64,000 nucleotides of DNA. Origin: Taudactylus pleione. Lineage: Eukaryota > Chordata > Amphibia > Anura > Myobatrachidae. Position 1 is the first letter of the stretch, and each line of letters begins with the position of its first letter. Below the pieces are notes generated by a model. That model did not search any database. It saw nothing but the letters and a program-made list of their open reading frames with translations, and was not told the DNA's origin. Location: contig JAUIMM010000121.1 in assembly GCA_031769625.1 (NCBI GenBank), positions 10,559,501 through 10,623,500 of the forward strand, in the 5' to 3' direction. Position numbers and translations under genes: made by a program. Positions 31,689 through 42,000 of the stretch are shown here, one piece after another.

Positions 31689-31856
31689 GGGTTTATTTAC
31701 TAAGCCTTGGATGGAGATAAAGTGAATGGAGATAAAGTACCAGCCAACCAGCTCCTAACTGTCATTTTTCAAACACAGCCTATGACATGACAGTTAGAAG
31801 CTGATTGGCTGGTACTCTATCTCCATTCACTTTATCTCCATCCAAGGTTTAGAAAT
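31689..31856. mobile_element. Short palindromic MITE
   Basis: 'ggtttatttactaagccttggatggag...' pairs with '...ctccatccaaggtttagaaat'. The arms of about 70 bp include 'agataaagtgaatggagata' and its complement. Confidence 0.75.
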
Positions 31857-31919
31857 AGACTCATAAGTTCCTAGTTATAAATCTGTTCCAGTGTGGAAGG
31901 GGTTACACAAGCAACACAG

Positions 31920-32446
31920 GGCCTGATTCACTACCGATCGCAACTGCGAATGCAATAGTGATTACGCTCGCAGTTCAACTGTGATAATATGCTAATTCAA
32001 TGCGAACGCTATGCCGCCACTGCACTACACAAGGATGCCCCCTTTACCTTACACAGAGCCATAATGTTTAGCAAGAATACAAAACCATTGGTACAATTGA
32101 GTACCAATGCAACCTCTCGCACATTTGCACAAGCCCTGACCTTACTCAGAAGTTGCTAACGTCAGCGCACGCTATGAGTCCTCAAGCTGCGTAAAGCATC
32201 GCAGTAGCTAATTTATGCACGCCCCTGCAATGGCGCTCAAACGCACTGGCACGCCAGCGTTTTGCCGACCTGTCACCACCCACAAATGGCACTTCCTGTC
32301 AATCACTCTGCAATGGGTCTGCGTGATCACTGCGATCACAGTCCCAATCGCAGTGGCCGGCATGCACACTGCGATGCATGCGCAGAACGCAACAATCGGT
32401 CAATTCCGTGCGCAATCGCAGTTGCGAATGGTAATGAATCAGGCCC
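31920..32446. mobile_element. Harbinger-type MITE
   Basis: Ends gggcctgattcactac (31922) and ...gtaatgaatcaggccc (32445). It shares 'cacttcctgtcaatca' and 'gcatgcgcagaacgcaa'-like internal motifs with the right arm of Harbinger II (52440-52640), so it probably is mobilised by that type of transposase. Confidence 0.75.
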
Positions 32447-33000
32447 AAAATTATATATATATGTATACAAATTATGCGTGTGGCTGAGTCCAGCAAAAAA
32501 CCTAAAATGGAAGAGCTACCTTTTAACATGATATAACAGATGTAGATTAACTTGATACAGTACATAAAACCAGAAGAAAAAGAGGATTTTTAGTGCTTAC
32601 CAATAAATCCATCTGGGAGACATTGCTACCATGGGTTTGATTTGAGGGCACAGAAGCTGGCTACTTACAAGGTTAATTTCTGTCTTTGAGAACAGAAGCT
32701 CCCTTCTCCTCTAACTAACCCTTTTCCTGTTTCCCAGTTACAAAGCCCAAAAAGACAGGATAAGTGAATAATACACAGAGACACAAAATGGCAATGGAAG
32801 CAATGGCTTCAGGCACAATGTGTCATGTGGGCTGCCAGCGGGTACACTCAGAAAGGGGAGGGCAGCGTAGAAAACCATGGGCTTTGTAGTTTGAATGGCA
32901 TGCTGTCTGTTGCATGGGCATTTATACAGGCAACATAGATTGGAACTGTAGGATAGGTAGGGATGCACAGAGGCACATTCCAGCAAGAAAGTGGGTAATG
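32447..33000. other. Unassigned
   Basis: No coding, TIR or tandem signature recognised, apart from a short (TA)n near 32453. Confidence 0.4.
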
Positions 33001-33359
33001 CAGTGGTGGATTTCCCACGTGAGGCACATGACCAGTAGCACAACTTGCTAAGGGGGCGGCACAGCAGGCTTCCTTGCATGAGAGCCCTGCTAGGACGCTG
33101 GCATGATGAGGTCAAGTGATTTCTATTTTCTTCTCTTGATGTCTTATTTTTTTATTTTGCAACTGGCGGGGAAATGAAGATGGGCAGCAAATTGTGGTGC
33201 GGAAGGTGGTGGCAGTGGGGGGGTAAAGGGGGTGCTTTGGAAGTTTAGAGGCAACAGGACTGGCCCCAGACATGACGGGGGCAGTGACATAATGGGGGGG
33301 GGGGGTGACAAATAATGCGGTGCTTAGGGGCAGTCTGACTCCAAAATCCACCCCCTGGG
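33001..33359. mobile_element. hAT-type MITE
   Basis: Ends cagtggtggatttccc (33001) and ...ccaaaatccaccccctg (about 33357). The flanks gggtaatg (32993-33000) and gggtgatg (33360-33367) match 7/8. Confidence 0.6.
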
Positions 33360-33737
33360 GGGTGATGAGAAGCACTGTAGGGGCATTGTCCCAATTCTAT
33401 GATAAATGAGGGAGGAGGAGTGCTGTAAAACCTTGCCTCCAGGTGCAGGGTACAATGTTCCGACACTCAGTCCAATAGCAAATCTGATATTGAGTGAAAG
33501 GGTGGGAACGCAATGTCCACCAGATGTATTCAGAGAAATTAATATTACTGGTAAGCATGAAATATCCTTTTTTTCCTTCATCCAATCTATGGGACACTGC
33601 AACCAACAGGACATTCCAAAGCTGCTCCTAGGGAAGAGTTAGCTGTATGAAAACTTTGCATTCAATTCTAGCATATTTGGATGCAAAACCATGAAAATAG
33701 TAAAACTTGGAATATGTATAGACAGAAGACTAAGGCC
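33360..33737. other. Unassigned
   Basis: No supported feature. Confidence 0.35.
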
Positions 33738-34332
33738 CTCATTCAGAGCCGTTCGCTATTTGCGTTCGTTCGTTCAAAAACAAGGGGTGGCTATGCAAAT
33801 GATCCGTTCGCACATTGCAGTCTGTTCACACCTCTAAGTCTGAACGAGCGAGCGACACATACGCTCGTGTATTTGATAAAAACGCCCCCTGGCCGCTCGC
33901 ACCATACGTCATGTCCGCTATTTATTAGATTAATCGAGTACATCGAACAGGATATGAACTGCTCGCTATTCTTGTGGTTGGTTTTTTCAACCGCTATTTT
34001 GCGAGCAGTTCTGAGTTAAAAAAAACCAAGTGACGTGGTCATTGACGCTGCTGTATTAATTATGCACACCCATAAAACGCTCGTTTTGACCTTTTAGCAC
34101 GCCTGCGTTCGGATCTCCACTCCCCGTTTTCAAGCACCTTCCCCTGTTACCACCCACATACGCCTCATTCTGTCACTCAAAATAGCAGGCACTCGCTATA
34201 TTGCGTACAAATGATTTTCGGCCGCACTGACTGGTTCGCGCATGCGTACTAAAAACCGTATGCATGCGCAGATGTGCGAACATCGCTCGGAACGAGCGTA
34301 CTGCCGCTAGCGAGTGGCTCTGAATGAGGGCC
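33738..34332. mobile_element. Harbinger-type MITE
   Basis: Ends ggccctcattcagagccg (about 33737) and ...ggctctgaatgagggcc (34333), with TAA on both sides. The body matches 59905-60485 in opposite orientation ('cacgcctgcgttcggatctcc', 'gttaccacccacatacgcc'), and the right arm of Harbinger II more weakly. Confidence 0.85.
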
Positions 34333-34333
34333 T

Positions 34334-34707
34334 AAGTTGCTGCCCAACACAGCTGTTCAACGGGAGCTACCATGACACGCTGTCTAGGATACACAGACAG
34401 ATCTAGCAGATCTTCAAAGATTCAACTGAAGTACGGTCACAAACTCAGGTTTGAGAAGAAGGCAGTGAAAACAATGTGCAATGATAACACTATGTGATCT
34501 TAACAGGGACATGACACAAGGGTCCAAATGTAATAGGTAGTCAGTTTTAGTAGCAGCACAAACTCTCACTTTCTCGCACTTTTAAAAAGTGCAAGTTTGT
34601 TCTGAAACTCGCAAATTCAATACTTTTTAGCTCTAGGCTACTAGATATACGAGATTAGGAGAGTTTAGGACTATGTAAACTGACACCTTTTAATGCGAGT
34701 AGCATTA
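34334..34707. other. Unassigned, probable old MITE remnant at 34520-34700
   Basis: 'ctcgcacttttaaaaagtgcaag' (34574-34596) is a perfect small hairpin. No further support. Confidence 0.3.
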
Positions 34708-34978
34708 CATTTTTAGAATGTAAGCTCTTACGAGCAGGGCCCTCTACCCTCTTGTACTTCCCCATACTTTCATTTTATCTACTTCTTACTCACCACTAGG
34801 GCACCTAACACTTGGTTGCTAATGCTCTGTTCCTTATCTGGGTGTTATGGTCACTAATGTAGCAATATATATTATCCATGTCCTGGTCCTGTATTGTATA
34901 GTTCTGTAAGTCGCTTGTCTACAACTTGTTTATGTACTTTGTAAGGCGCTGCAGAACATTTGTGGCACCATATAAATA

Positions 34979-35019
<41 letters not shown>

Positions 35020-35022
35020 GTA
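34708..35022 (+). mobile_element. L2-type LINE 3' end (truncated insertion)
   Basis: Matches the reverse complement of 28757-29045 from 'agaatgtaagctcttacgagcagggcc' on and ends in (AAT)n (34979-35020). This is a 5'-truncated insertion of about 315 bp, sitting inside DIRS gag-like sequence. Confidence 0.85.
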
Positions 35023-35053
35023 GTTCTGCCCATTTTCCTGAGGTCTTTGTAAC

Positions 35054-35455
35054 CTAAGCAGCAGCTAAAGTGGTTCCAAGTGCTGCCCAAGCAGCCACAT
35101 AAATAGATTTTAAAATGATTAAGCATTTCCTATCTGTCAGATCCCTAAGAACAGCTGCTCCTAGTATAGGCAGAATAGTATATCTAGAGAGAGGCATCAC
35201 AGAAACATGCACACTCTTTGGCTGTTCTCTATTCAACATGTCAACTTCTGGTAAAGAGTAAACAACTGGAAAATGACAAGCAACAAGATATTTCTTAGCT
35301 GGTCTGATCCAATGCTCTCCAACAAAATTAGACAACTGAGCTGACAAGGGACAAAATATATATTTTTTTTCTGAAGATATCTTCCGCTGAGACCTGAGGA
35401 TTTTCCTTCTCGGCCATTTCCAAAACCTAGTTAAGTCACCCATTTGTTTTACCAT
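35054..35455 (-). pseudogene. DIRS gag-like ORF fragment
   Basis: The open frame reads MVKQMGDLTRFWKWPRRK..., and its C-terminal half (PILGAAVLRDLTDRKCLIIL, SIYVAAWAALGTTLAAAYV) has the 'L+D-DRK-LK-Y-AA-AAL' spacing I know from DIRS ORF1 (gag-like) proteins. It would bind element RNA. The frame is cut at 35022 by the L2 tail. Its ATG lies in the last bases of the terminal segment shared with 42721-43125, where the same ATG leads into unrelated sequence. Identity rests on pattern memory only. Confidence 0.5.
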
Positions 35456-35850
35456 TCCTTTTTGTTAACTTAACTTAACCTAAGCCTAGAAATGAACACA
35501 CTGACAACTGTATGCGATTAAAAGAGGTCACAGCCAGAATTTATTGATCGAATTGAAATTAGAAATAGGTGGCAGTAAGAAAGCAGTGTTCCTAGGCCAC
35601 AGCCCTATGGAAATCAATAATAAATAACAAGGGCAGATCCTCTCCCCGCGCAGCCCAACCCGAGGAAGTACCATCCCATCTTAATTGGCACAGCCAGGCC
35701 CTTCCCTTGGACAGGGACCAGGTCCCCCCTTTGTGCGGTGACCAACTTGCCGCTCTCAAAGGAAAGATGCTACCCAGGCACTCCTGCGCTAATAATAGGC
35801 TGCCCAGGAGCACTGCTTCCCGCCAGGCTGCACCTCTACCTGTTGGAAGA
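35440..35850 (-). repeat. DIRS terminal segment, copy 2
   Basis: Matches 42721-43115 at roughly 95% by eye over about 400 bp in the same orientation. It includes, on the minus strand, 'caataaattctggctgtgacc' (a polyadenylation-type signal) and 'taagttaacttaac'-like inverted bases near 35468. Confidence 0.85.
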
Positions 35851-36184
35851 AAACACTGAAATGTACAATCCAACAAAAACAAAAAAGCATACAAACCAGC
35901 TTAGTCGGGTCAGAGCTGGATTAAGGCTTTGGGGGGCTCGGGGCACTTAAGACAGGGGGGTCCTAAAGTCTAAGATTAAAATCATGCGTCATCAATCACT
36001 AGAGAGAGAATTACGGTACAATTCGGTGGTAAATATTCATATTATATATATAGCATATAGGTGATAGTTTAAATCTGTTTTAATAGTTACCGATATTTCA
36101 AGACTTCTATGGGTCTTTTCTTCAGGGTACAGATTTACACTAATTTAAAAGTATGTGGAGTGATGCTTCTTACTTCAGGATACT

Positions 36185-36733
36185 GGCCCTCATTCAGAGC
36201 CGTACGCTCTGAGCAGAGCGCACGCTCTGAATGAGGGCCGGCCTCCATAACTATGGAGCGTCCTCCTGGACGCTCGTATAGCTGTGGGTCACCACCCACA
36301 GCCTATACGAGCGTGCAGTTTGATGGCCGCGAAGGTCTTGACCATCACGACCATCGAAACTGCGAGCCGGAGCCTGCGGTTGAGGTTTTCAACCGCAAGG
36401 CCCGGAGTGATTTTGGCTCTATCAGAGCCAAAATCACTCCCACTGACATCACTAGTGATGTCAGTGGGCCGGCTTCTGACGGGAGGCGTTCCCTTAGGAA
36501 CGCCCCCGTCAGGGAGGCACGCCCCCGGCACGCCCACCAAAGGGGGCGTGCTGTCAATCAACATCGACAGCACGCCCCCTTTGATCAGACACAACGAGCG
36601 AAGGAAAGTCCTTCGCTCGTTGCGTCTGGTGCATGCGCACGACGGAGCTCCCTCCGTTGTGCGCATGCTCAGTGCAGGACATCGACCCACTTGCGAGCGG
36701 ACAGCCGCTCGCGAGTGGGTCTGAATCAGGGCC
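36185..36733. mobile_element. Harbinger-type MITE made of consecutive hairpins
   Basis: Outer ends ggccctcattcagagcc and ...ggtctgaatcagggcc. Between them separate inverted repeats follow one another with almost no spacer: 36185-36239, 36243-36258, 36258-36273, 36271-36313, 36315-36363, 36374-36397, 36404-36440, 36439-36468 (perfect 30-bp palindrome), 36476-36512, 36539-36582, 36586-36628, 36631-36668 and 36685-36720. Stems of 12-18 bp and loops of 2-10 nt are usual. Frames here on both strands are artefacts of the symmetry. Confidence 0.9.
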
Positions 36734-36828
36734 TCTGTTCCTATTTGCTTCGACTAAAGTAGGAATGCACCCCGGCATACTGCTTCTTTTCCAGAGTGCC
36801 AAACTTCACGTGCTAAAAAAACGTGACT

Positions 36829-37113
36829 TAAGGTGCCCATACATTTGACAGGTATTTCCGCGATCCTGCGACGCGATCAGAAATGCCGATCTGCTGGGTG
36901 GAAGCGCCGGCCAACATCGATGTTCAGCGATCTGTCGCAGGATCGCTGAAATATTACATGTTAAATATCCCCAATTTGACGATCGCGATCATTTTTTGAT
37001 CACGATCGTCAAATCGGGAAAATCCAACATGTTGGATTTCTACGATCCCGCGATGCTGGGTTGCAGCATTACGGGATCGCAGCAATTCATCGCAGATGGA
37101 TGGGGCCCATTAC
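36829..37113. mobile_element. Short TIR element with serial hairpins
   Basis: Ends 'aaggtgcccatacat' and, in complement, 'ggtaatgggccccatccat' are imperfect inverted repeats. Inside are inverted pairs 36859-36955 ('gcgatcctgcgac'/'gtcgcaggatcgc'), 36976-37015, 37020-37042 ('atccaacatgttggat') and 37044-37079. No certain target duplication. Confidence 0.65.
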
Positions 37114-37540
37114 CGATAACCTACATCTCCAACTCATATAGCCAACTGAATAACGTCACTTTTGTTGCATCATAGAGGCATTGTATAACATAGCACTGTT
37201 GTTGTGTACTGAACAGCGATGCGTTCTACCTGCGGCACGCAAACCCCTGCGCTCCTGACCAGTGTGTGTTAACCAATGGGCACTTCAAAAGAAAGTTGCT
37301 ATGCAACATAATAGTAAAGAAGCAGGTGTAAGCGCTCAAAAAACCTGTATAATCCAGGCAGATATTGATAAAGATGTAAAGTGTGCAGAGGCATCCAGTA
37401 GGTAAAACCTATCTCGTCCAGGTGGTAAAATAAAATAGGGACTTGGCCATAGGGACACACAACTCCATCTCCAATTATTGTGTTAAAGTACAAGCACATC
37501 ACTTCTAGCTATACCAGATATATTATATTATATATATATA

Positions 37541-37586
<46 letters not shown>

Positions 37587-37616
37587 CACACACATGTGCA
37601 TATACTGTATATATAT
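37114..37616. other. hAT-A interior and (TA)n/(CA)n microsatellite
   Basis: 37520-37616 is an AT-dinucleotide tract that served as insertion site for hAT-B. The rest has no feature. Confidence 0.6.
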
Positions 37617-38250
37617 TAGGGGTGTGCACCGGCCACTTTTCGTGTTTTGTGTTTTGGTTTTGGATCTGGATCTTTTTTCGTGTTTTGGATCTGGATTGGT
37701 TTTGCCAAAACCACCCTTCCGTGTTTTGGGTTCTGGGTTTTGTGTTTTGGATCTGTAATTTTTTTAAAAAAAGCATAAAAACAGCTAAAATCACAGAATT
37801 TGTGGGTTTTTCTGCTCCTATGTATTATTAACCTCAATAACCTTAATTTCCACTCATTTCCAGTCTATTTTGAACACCTCACACCTCACAATAGTGTTTT
37901 TATGTCCAAAAGGTTGCACCGAGGTAGCTGGATGACTATGCTAAGCGACACGAGTGGGCGGCACAAACACGTGGTCCATCTAGGAGTGACACTGCAGTGG
38001 CAAACAGGATGGCAGTTTGAAAAACTAGGCCACAAACAGTACATAATGCAAAGAAAAAAAAGAGGTGCAAGATGGAATTGTCCTTGGGCCCTCCCACCCA
38101 CCCTTATGTTGTATAAACAGGACATGCACACTTTAACAAACCAATCATTAGAGCGGCAGGGTCTGCCACACGACTGTGGCTGAAATGATTGGTTCGTTTG
38201 GGCCCCCACAAAACAAGCTGGCAATTAATCTGTCCCTGCACAAACTGGCT

Positions 38251-38637
38251 CTACGGAGGCAAGATGTCGTCCTCATCCTCCTCATCCACCGATTCCTCAC
38301 CCTCTTCAGTGTTGTGTACATCCTCATCCTCACAGAGTATTAATTCGTCCCCGCTGGAATCCACAACCACAGGTCCCTCTGTACGGTCTGGAGGCTGGTC
38401 TCCCTGGAAGAGTTGATAATTCATTTTTATGAACATCATCTTCTCCACATTTTGTGGAAGCAACCTCCTACGCCTTTCGCTGACAAGGTTCCCGGCTGCA
38501 CTAAACACTCTTTCAGAGTACACACTGGAGGGGGGGCAACTCAGGTAAAATAGAGCCAGTTTGTACAGGGGCCTCCAAATTGCCTCTTTTTCCTGCCAGT
38601 ACAGGTACGGACTGTCTGACATGCCTACTTGGATCAC
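38251..38637 (-). CDS. hAT-B transposase, C-terminal dimerisation domain
   Basis: The frame reads DSPYLYWQEKEAIWRPLYKL, LALFYLSCPPSSVYSERVFS and AAGNLVSERRRRLLPQNVEK, the classic hATC signature (L-x-L-x-P-S-S-x-x-S-E-R-x-F-S, then the R+LxPxxVE helix). The domain dimerises the transposase. After it comes an acidic tail (EDEDVHNTEEGEESVDEEDEDD) and a stop at 38251. The stretch joining it to the body is missing; the repeat array fills the gap. Confidence 0.85.
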   Translation of the reverse strand: MIQVGMSDSPYLYWQEKEAIWRPLYKLALFYLSCPPSSVYSERVFSAAGNLVSERRRRLLPQNVEKMMFIKMNYQLFQGDQPPDRTEGPVVVDSSGDELILCEDEDVHNTEEGEESVDEEDEDDILPP

Positions 38638-38639
38638 CC

Positions 38640-39634
38640 TTTAACAGACAGACGCACGCTTGTCGCTGCTGCTTTGAGGATGCAGGTGCGGCTACTTCGC
38701 ATACATTTCACACACAAAGACAGAAAAAAAGAAGATTATTTTATTTTGGTTGGAGCGCACTTTGGGGGTTACACCACCCTTTAACAGACAGATGCACGCT
38801 TGTCGCTGCTGCTTTAAGGATGCAGGTGCGGCTACTGCGCATACATTTCACACACAAACAGAAAAAAAGATTATTTTATTTTGTTGGAGCGCACTTTGGG
38901 GGTAACACCACCCTTTAACAGACAGACGCACGCTTGTCGCTGCTGCTTTGAGGACAGTATCATATGCAGTGACAGTAGACTTGTCAGAAACTGTTGGCAC
39001 GTCCTTCAGTCTGGACCAGATGTCCAAACCGGCCCTTGACTTATGACACAGGCGCACGGTTGGCGCTGCTACTGTGTTGATGCACGTGCTGCTACATCGC
39101 AAACAAGTCACAAACACAGATAAAAAATATTTTTTTATTTTTTGGAGCACTTTGGGGGTTACACCACCCTTTAACAGACTTATGGGACACAGGCGCATGC
39201 TTGGCGCTGCTCCTTTGTTGATGCACGTGCAGCTACAGTGCACACAATTCACAAAGACAAAAAAAAAAAGAATTTTTTATTTTTTGTGGAGCGCACTTTG
39301 AGGGTTACACCACCCTTTAACAGACAGACGCACGCTTGGCGCTGCTGCTTTGAGGATGCAGGTGCGGCTACAGCCCACACAATTCACAAAGACAGAAAAA
39401 AAAGGAAGAATTTTTTTATTGTTTGTGGAGCGCACTTTGAGGGTTACACCACCCTTTAACAGACAGACGCACGCTTGTCGCTGCTGCTTTGAGGATGCAG
39501 GTCCTTCTACAGCCCACACATTTCACAAAGACAGAAAAAAAAAATAATTTTTTATTTTGTTTGGAGTGCACTTTGGGGGTTACAGCACCCTTTAACGGAC
39601 AAGCCAGCCGGCCCTTTACTTATGACACAGGCGC
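38640..39634 (-). repeat. hAT-B downstream repeat array
   Basis: About six units of ~135-150 bp starting near 38640, 38779, 38914, 39170, 39318 and 39456. Each contains 'ttggagcgcactttgggggttacaccaccctttaacagac' and 'gctgctgctttgaggatgcaggtgcggctac'. One unit (38960-39130) holds an extra non-repeat segment, 'acagtatcatatgcagtgacagtag', which may be leftover transposase sequence. Confidence 0.88.
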
Positions 39635-40505
39635 ACGCAGTCGCTGAATGGCAAAAGTGCCCAGAAATTTTTCGGGCCACCCAAAGCATCTCCTGCACGC
39701 CCCTGTCGCTTTTCAGAAAATTCTGCACCACCAAGTTTATTGTGTGAGCAAAACATGGGACGTTCTGGAATTTGCCCAGATGTAATGCCCGCACAATATT
39801 GGTGGCGTTGTCAGATATCACAAATCCCCAGGAGAGTCTAAGTGGGGTAAGCCACTGGGTGATGATTTCCCTCAGTTTCTCTAAGAGGTTGTCAGCGGTG
39901 TGCCTCTTACTGAAACCAGTGATACACAGCGTAGCCTGTCTTGGAACGAGCTGGCGTTTCTGAGATGCTGCTATTGGTGACGCTGCTGTTGTTGCTGCGT
40001 TAGGTGATACATTTACCCAGTTGGCTGTCACAGTCATATTGTCCTTAGTCTGCCCTGTTCCACTTGTCCACATGTCCGTGGTTAAGTGGACATTGGGTAC
40101 AACCGCATTTTTCAGAACACTGAGGACACTTTTCATGATGTTTCTGTACAGTCTCGGTATCGTCTGCCTAGTGAAGTGGAATCTAGATGGGATTTGGAAC
40201 CGGGAACACACTACCTCCATCAATTGTCTAAATCCCACTGCACTAATGGCAGATACCGGATGCACGTCTAACACCAACATAGCAGTTAAGGCCTCAGTTA
40301 TACGTTTTGCTTCAGGATGACTGCTGTCGTACTTCATCCTCCTCGCTAAGGACCGTTGGAGGGTCAATTGTTTAATAAAAGTAGTGGTGTTCCTACTTCC
40401 TCTCTGGGATGATGAACAACTCCCAGCAGCAGCAACAGCACTAGGAGGAAGTGGTTCTTGATCTTTCCCTATTTTATTTTTATCCGAGAAAGTTTGGTCC
40501 TCCAT
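39635..40505 (-). pseudogene. hAT-B transposase, catalytic body (ZBED-like)
   Basis: The open frame from ATG 40505 has an N-terminal Ser/Gln-rich part, then MKYDSSHPEAKRITEALTAM, PVSAISAVGFRQLMEVVCSRF, the first catalytic Asp in NVHLTTDMWTSGTGQTKDNM, then GFVISDNATNIVRALHLG (second Asp) and VPCFAHTINLVVQNFLKSDRG, as in ZBED4/6-type hAT transposases. The BED finger that should precede it is absent; the array at 40505-41220 lies there instead. The frame ends by running into the downstream array, so the region carrying the catalytic Glu is missing. The protein cannot be complete. Confidence 0.85.
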
Positions 40506-41220
40506 TTATGTTATATTGATATATACGTGCGGCTAAGGTGCACACAAACACAGATAATTTTTTATTTTTGTTGGAGACTAGTGCACTTTGTGGGTTACAC
40601 CACCCTTTAAGAAATGAGCCAGCCGGCCCTTTACTTATGGAACACAGGCGCACGCTTGGCGCTGCTCCTTTGTTGATGCACGTGCAGCCACAATGCACAC
40701 AATTCACAAACACAGAAAATATTTTTTTATTTGGTTTGGAGTGCACTTTGGGGGTTACAGCACCCTTTAACGGTCAAGCCAGCCGGCCCTTTACTTATGA
40801 CACAGACGCACGCTTGGCACTACTTAGTTGATGCACGTGTGGCTACTACGCACACAATTCACAAACACAAAAAAATATTTTTTTTTATTTTTTTTGGAGT
40901 GCAATTTGTGGGTTACAGCACCCTTTAATGGACAAGCCAGCAGGCCCTTTACTTATGGGACACAGGCGCACGCTTGGCGCTGCTCCTTTGTTGATGCACG
41001 TGCAGCCACAGTGCACACAATTCCCCAAACACAGAAAATATTTTTTTACTTGGTTTGGAGTGCGCTTTGGGGGTTACAGCACCCTTTAACGGTCAAGCCA
41101 GCTGGCCCTTTACTTATGACACAGGCGCACGCTTGGTGCTACTTTGTTGATGCACGTGCGGCTACTGAGCACACAATTCACACACACAGAAAAAATATTT
41201 ATTTTTTTGCACTTGGGGGG
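40506..41220 (-). repeat. hAT-B upstream repeat array
   Basis: Four to five units of ~155-175 bp related to the downstream array ('gtgcactttgggggttacagcaccctttaacgg', 'cgcacgcttggcgctgctcctttgttgatgcacgtgc'). Confidence 0.85.
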
Positions 41221-41590
41221 AGCACCCCTGATGGACAGAGCACCCCCTGGACAACACTACAGCACCCCTTTAGGACTGGGACACTGCACAGGACTTTGGA
41301 GTGGACACAGCCCCTATGGACAACTGACTGCACAACACAGTCCAGCCAGCCCCTATGGACTTTGGAGGAGTGGACACAGCCCCTATGGACAATAGCAGCA
41401 CAGCACAACACAGCCAGCCCCTATGGACTTTGGAGGAGTGGACACAGCGCCTATGGACAGCAGCAGCACAGCACAACACAGCCAGCCCCTATGGACTTTG
41501 GAGGAGTGGACAACAGCTGCACAGCGCAGCACAGCACAGCACAGCACAACACTACACTGCACTACACTACACTACACTACACAGCCCAGC
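41221..41590 (-). repeat. 69-bp-scale tandem repeat and CACTA-type simple repeat
   Basis: 'ccagcccctatggactttggaggagtggacacag' recurs at about 41344, 41415 and 41485. (CAGCACA)n and (CACTACA)n follow at 41520-41580. Plus-strand frames are artefacts. Confidence 0.8.
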
Positions 41591-41639
41591 CAGCCCTAAC
41601 TCCCACCCTCCCTCTTCACTGTCCACAGCCGAGTGAGAA

Positions 41640-41672
41640 AATGGCTCCGACGCGGGTACCTTATATAGAATC
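41640..41672 (-). promoter_or_regulatory. TATA-box promoter of hAT-B
   Basis: Minus strand: tctatataaggtacccgcgt, then cggagccattttc. The same block in the other hAT (57274-57312, plus strand) is tatataagggaccacgcgac, then ggatgccatttcc. Conservation of TATA plus about 30 bp downstream between divergent copies supports a core promoter for the transposase. Confidence 0.6.
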
Positions 41673-41823
41673 CAAAACCCGCAAGACCTGGAAGGCGGGA
41701 TGATGACGTTTTGCCTCGATTTCAGATCCAAGTCAGGCGGGAAAAGTCGAGCCTGACTCGGATCGGCCTCGGATCGGGGGGGCTCGGGGGGTTCGGATTT
41801 CAGAAATCCGAACCCGCTCACCC

Positions 41824-41826
<3 letters not shown>

Positions 41827-41861
<35 letters not shown>

Positions 41862-41913
41862 TATATTTACACACACACATACATATATATAAATATATAT
41901 ATATACACACACA

Positions 41914-41946
<33 letters not shown>

Positions 41947-42000
41947 TACATATATACATGTGCACACACATACACATGCAAAGCTATATGACCCAGTGCC
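41827..42000. repeat. (TA)n/(CA)n microsatellite
   Basis: AT-dinucleotide tract on the right side of hAT-B, mixed with (CA)n. Confidence 0.85.

Larger units (their letters stand above)
37617..41826 (-). mobile_element. hAT element B, transposase-encoding
   Basis: Ends taggggtg (37617) and caccccta (41826). The flanks are both atatatat, as expected for an 8-bp duplication but uninformative in (TA)n. On the minus strand are a TATA promoter (about 41660), a transposase body (40505-39635) and a C-terminal dimerisation exon (38637-38251). Two arrays of the same ~140-175 bp repeat lie on either side of the body (38640-39635, 40505-41220). The 3' UTR (37640-38240) is shared with hAT-C. Confidence 0.85.

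Noticed and set aside
36253..36848. Overlapping open frames on both strands (up to 169 codons)
   Set aside because: They cover the hairpin-chain element; GC-rich symmetry keeps several frames open and no protein family is recognisable.
38640..39634. CRISPR-like regular repeats
   Set aside because: Units are long (135-150 bp), adjacent rather than spaced, and in a vertebrate hAT element.
41355..41636. Plus-strand open frames in hAT-B leader
   Set aside because: Tandem repeat and CACTA/AGCAC simple sequence in the 5' UTR of the minus-strand transposase.
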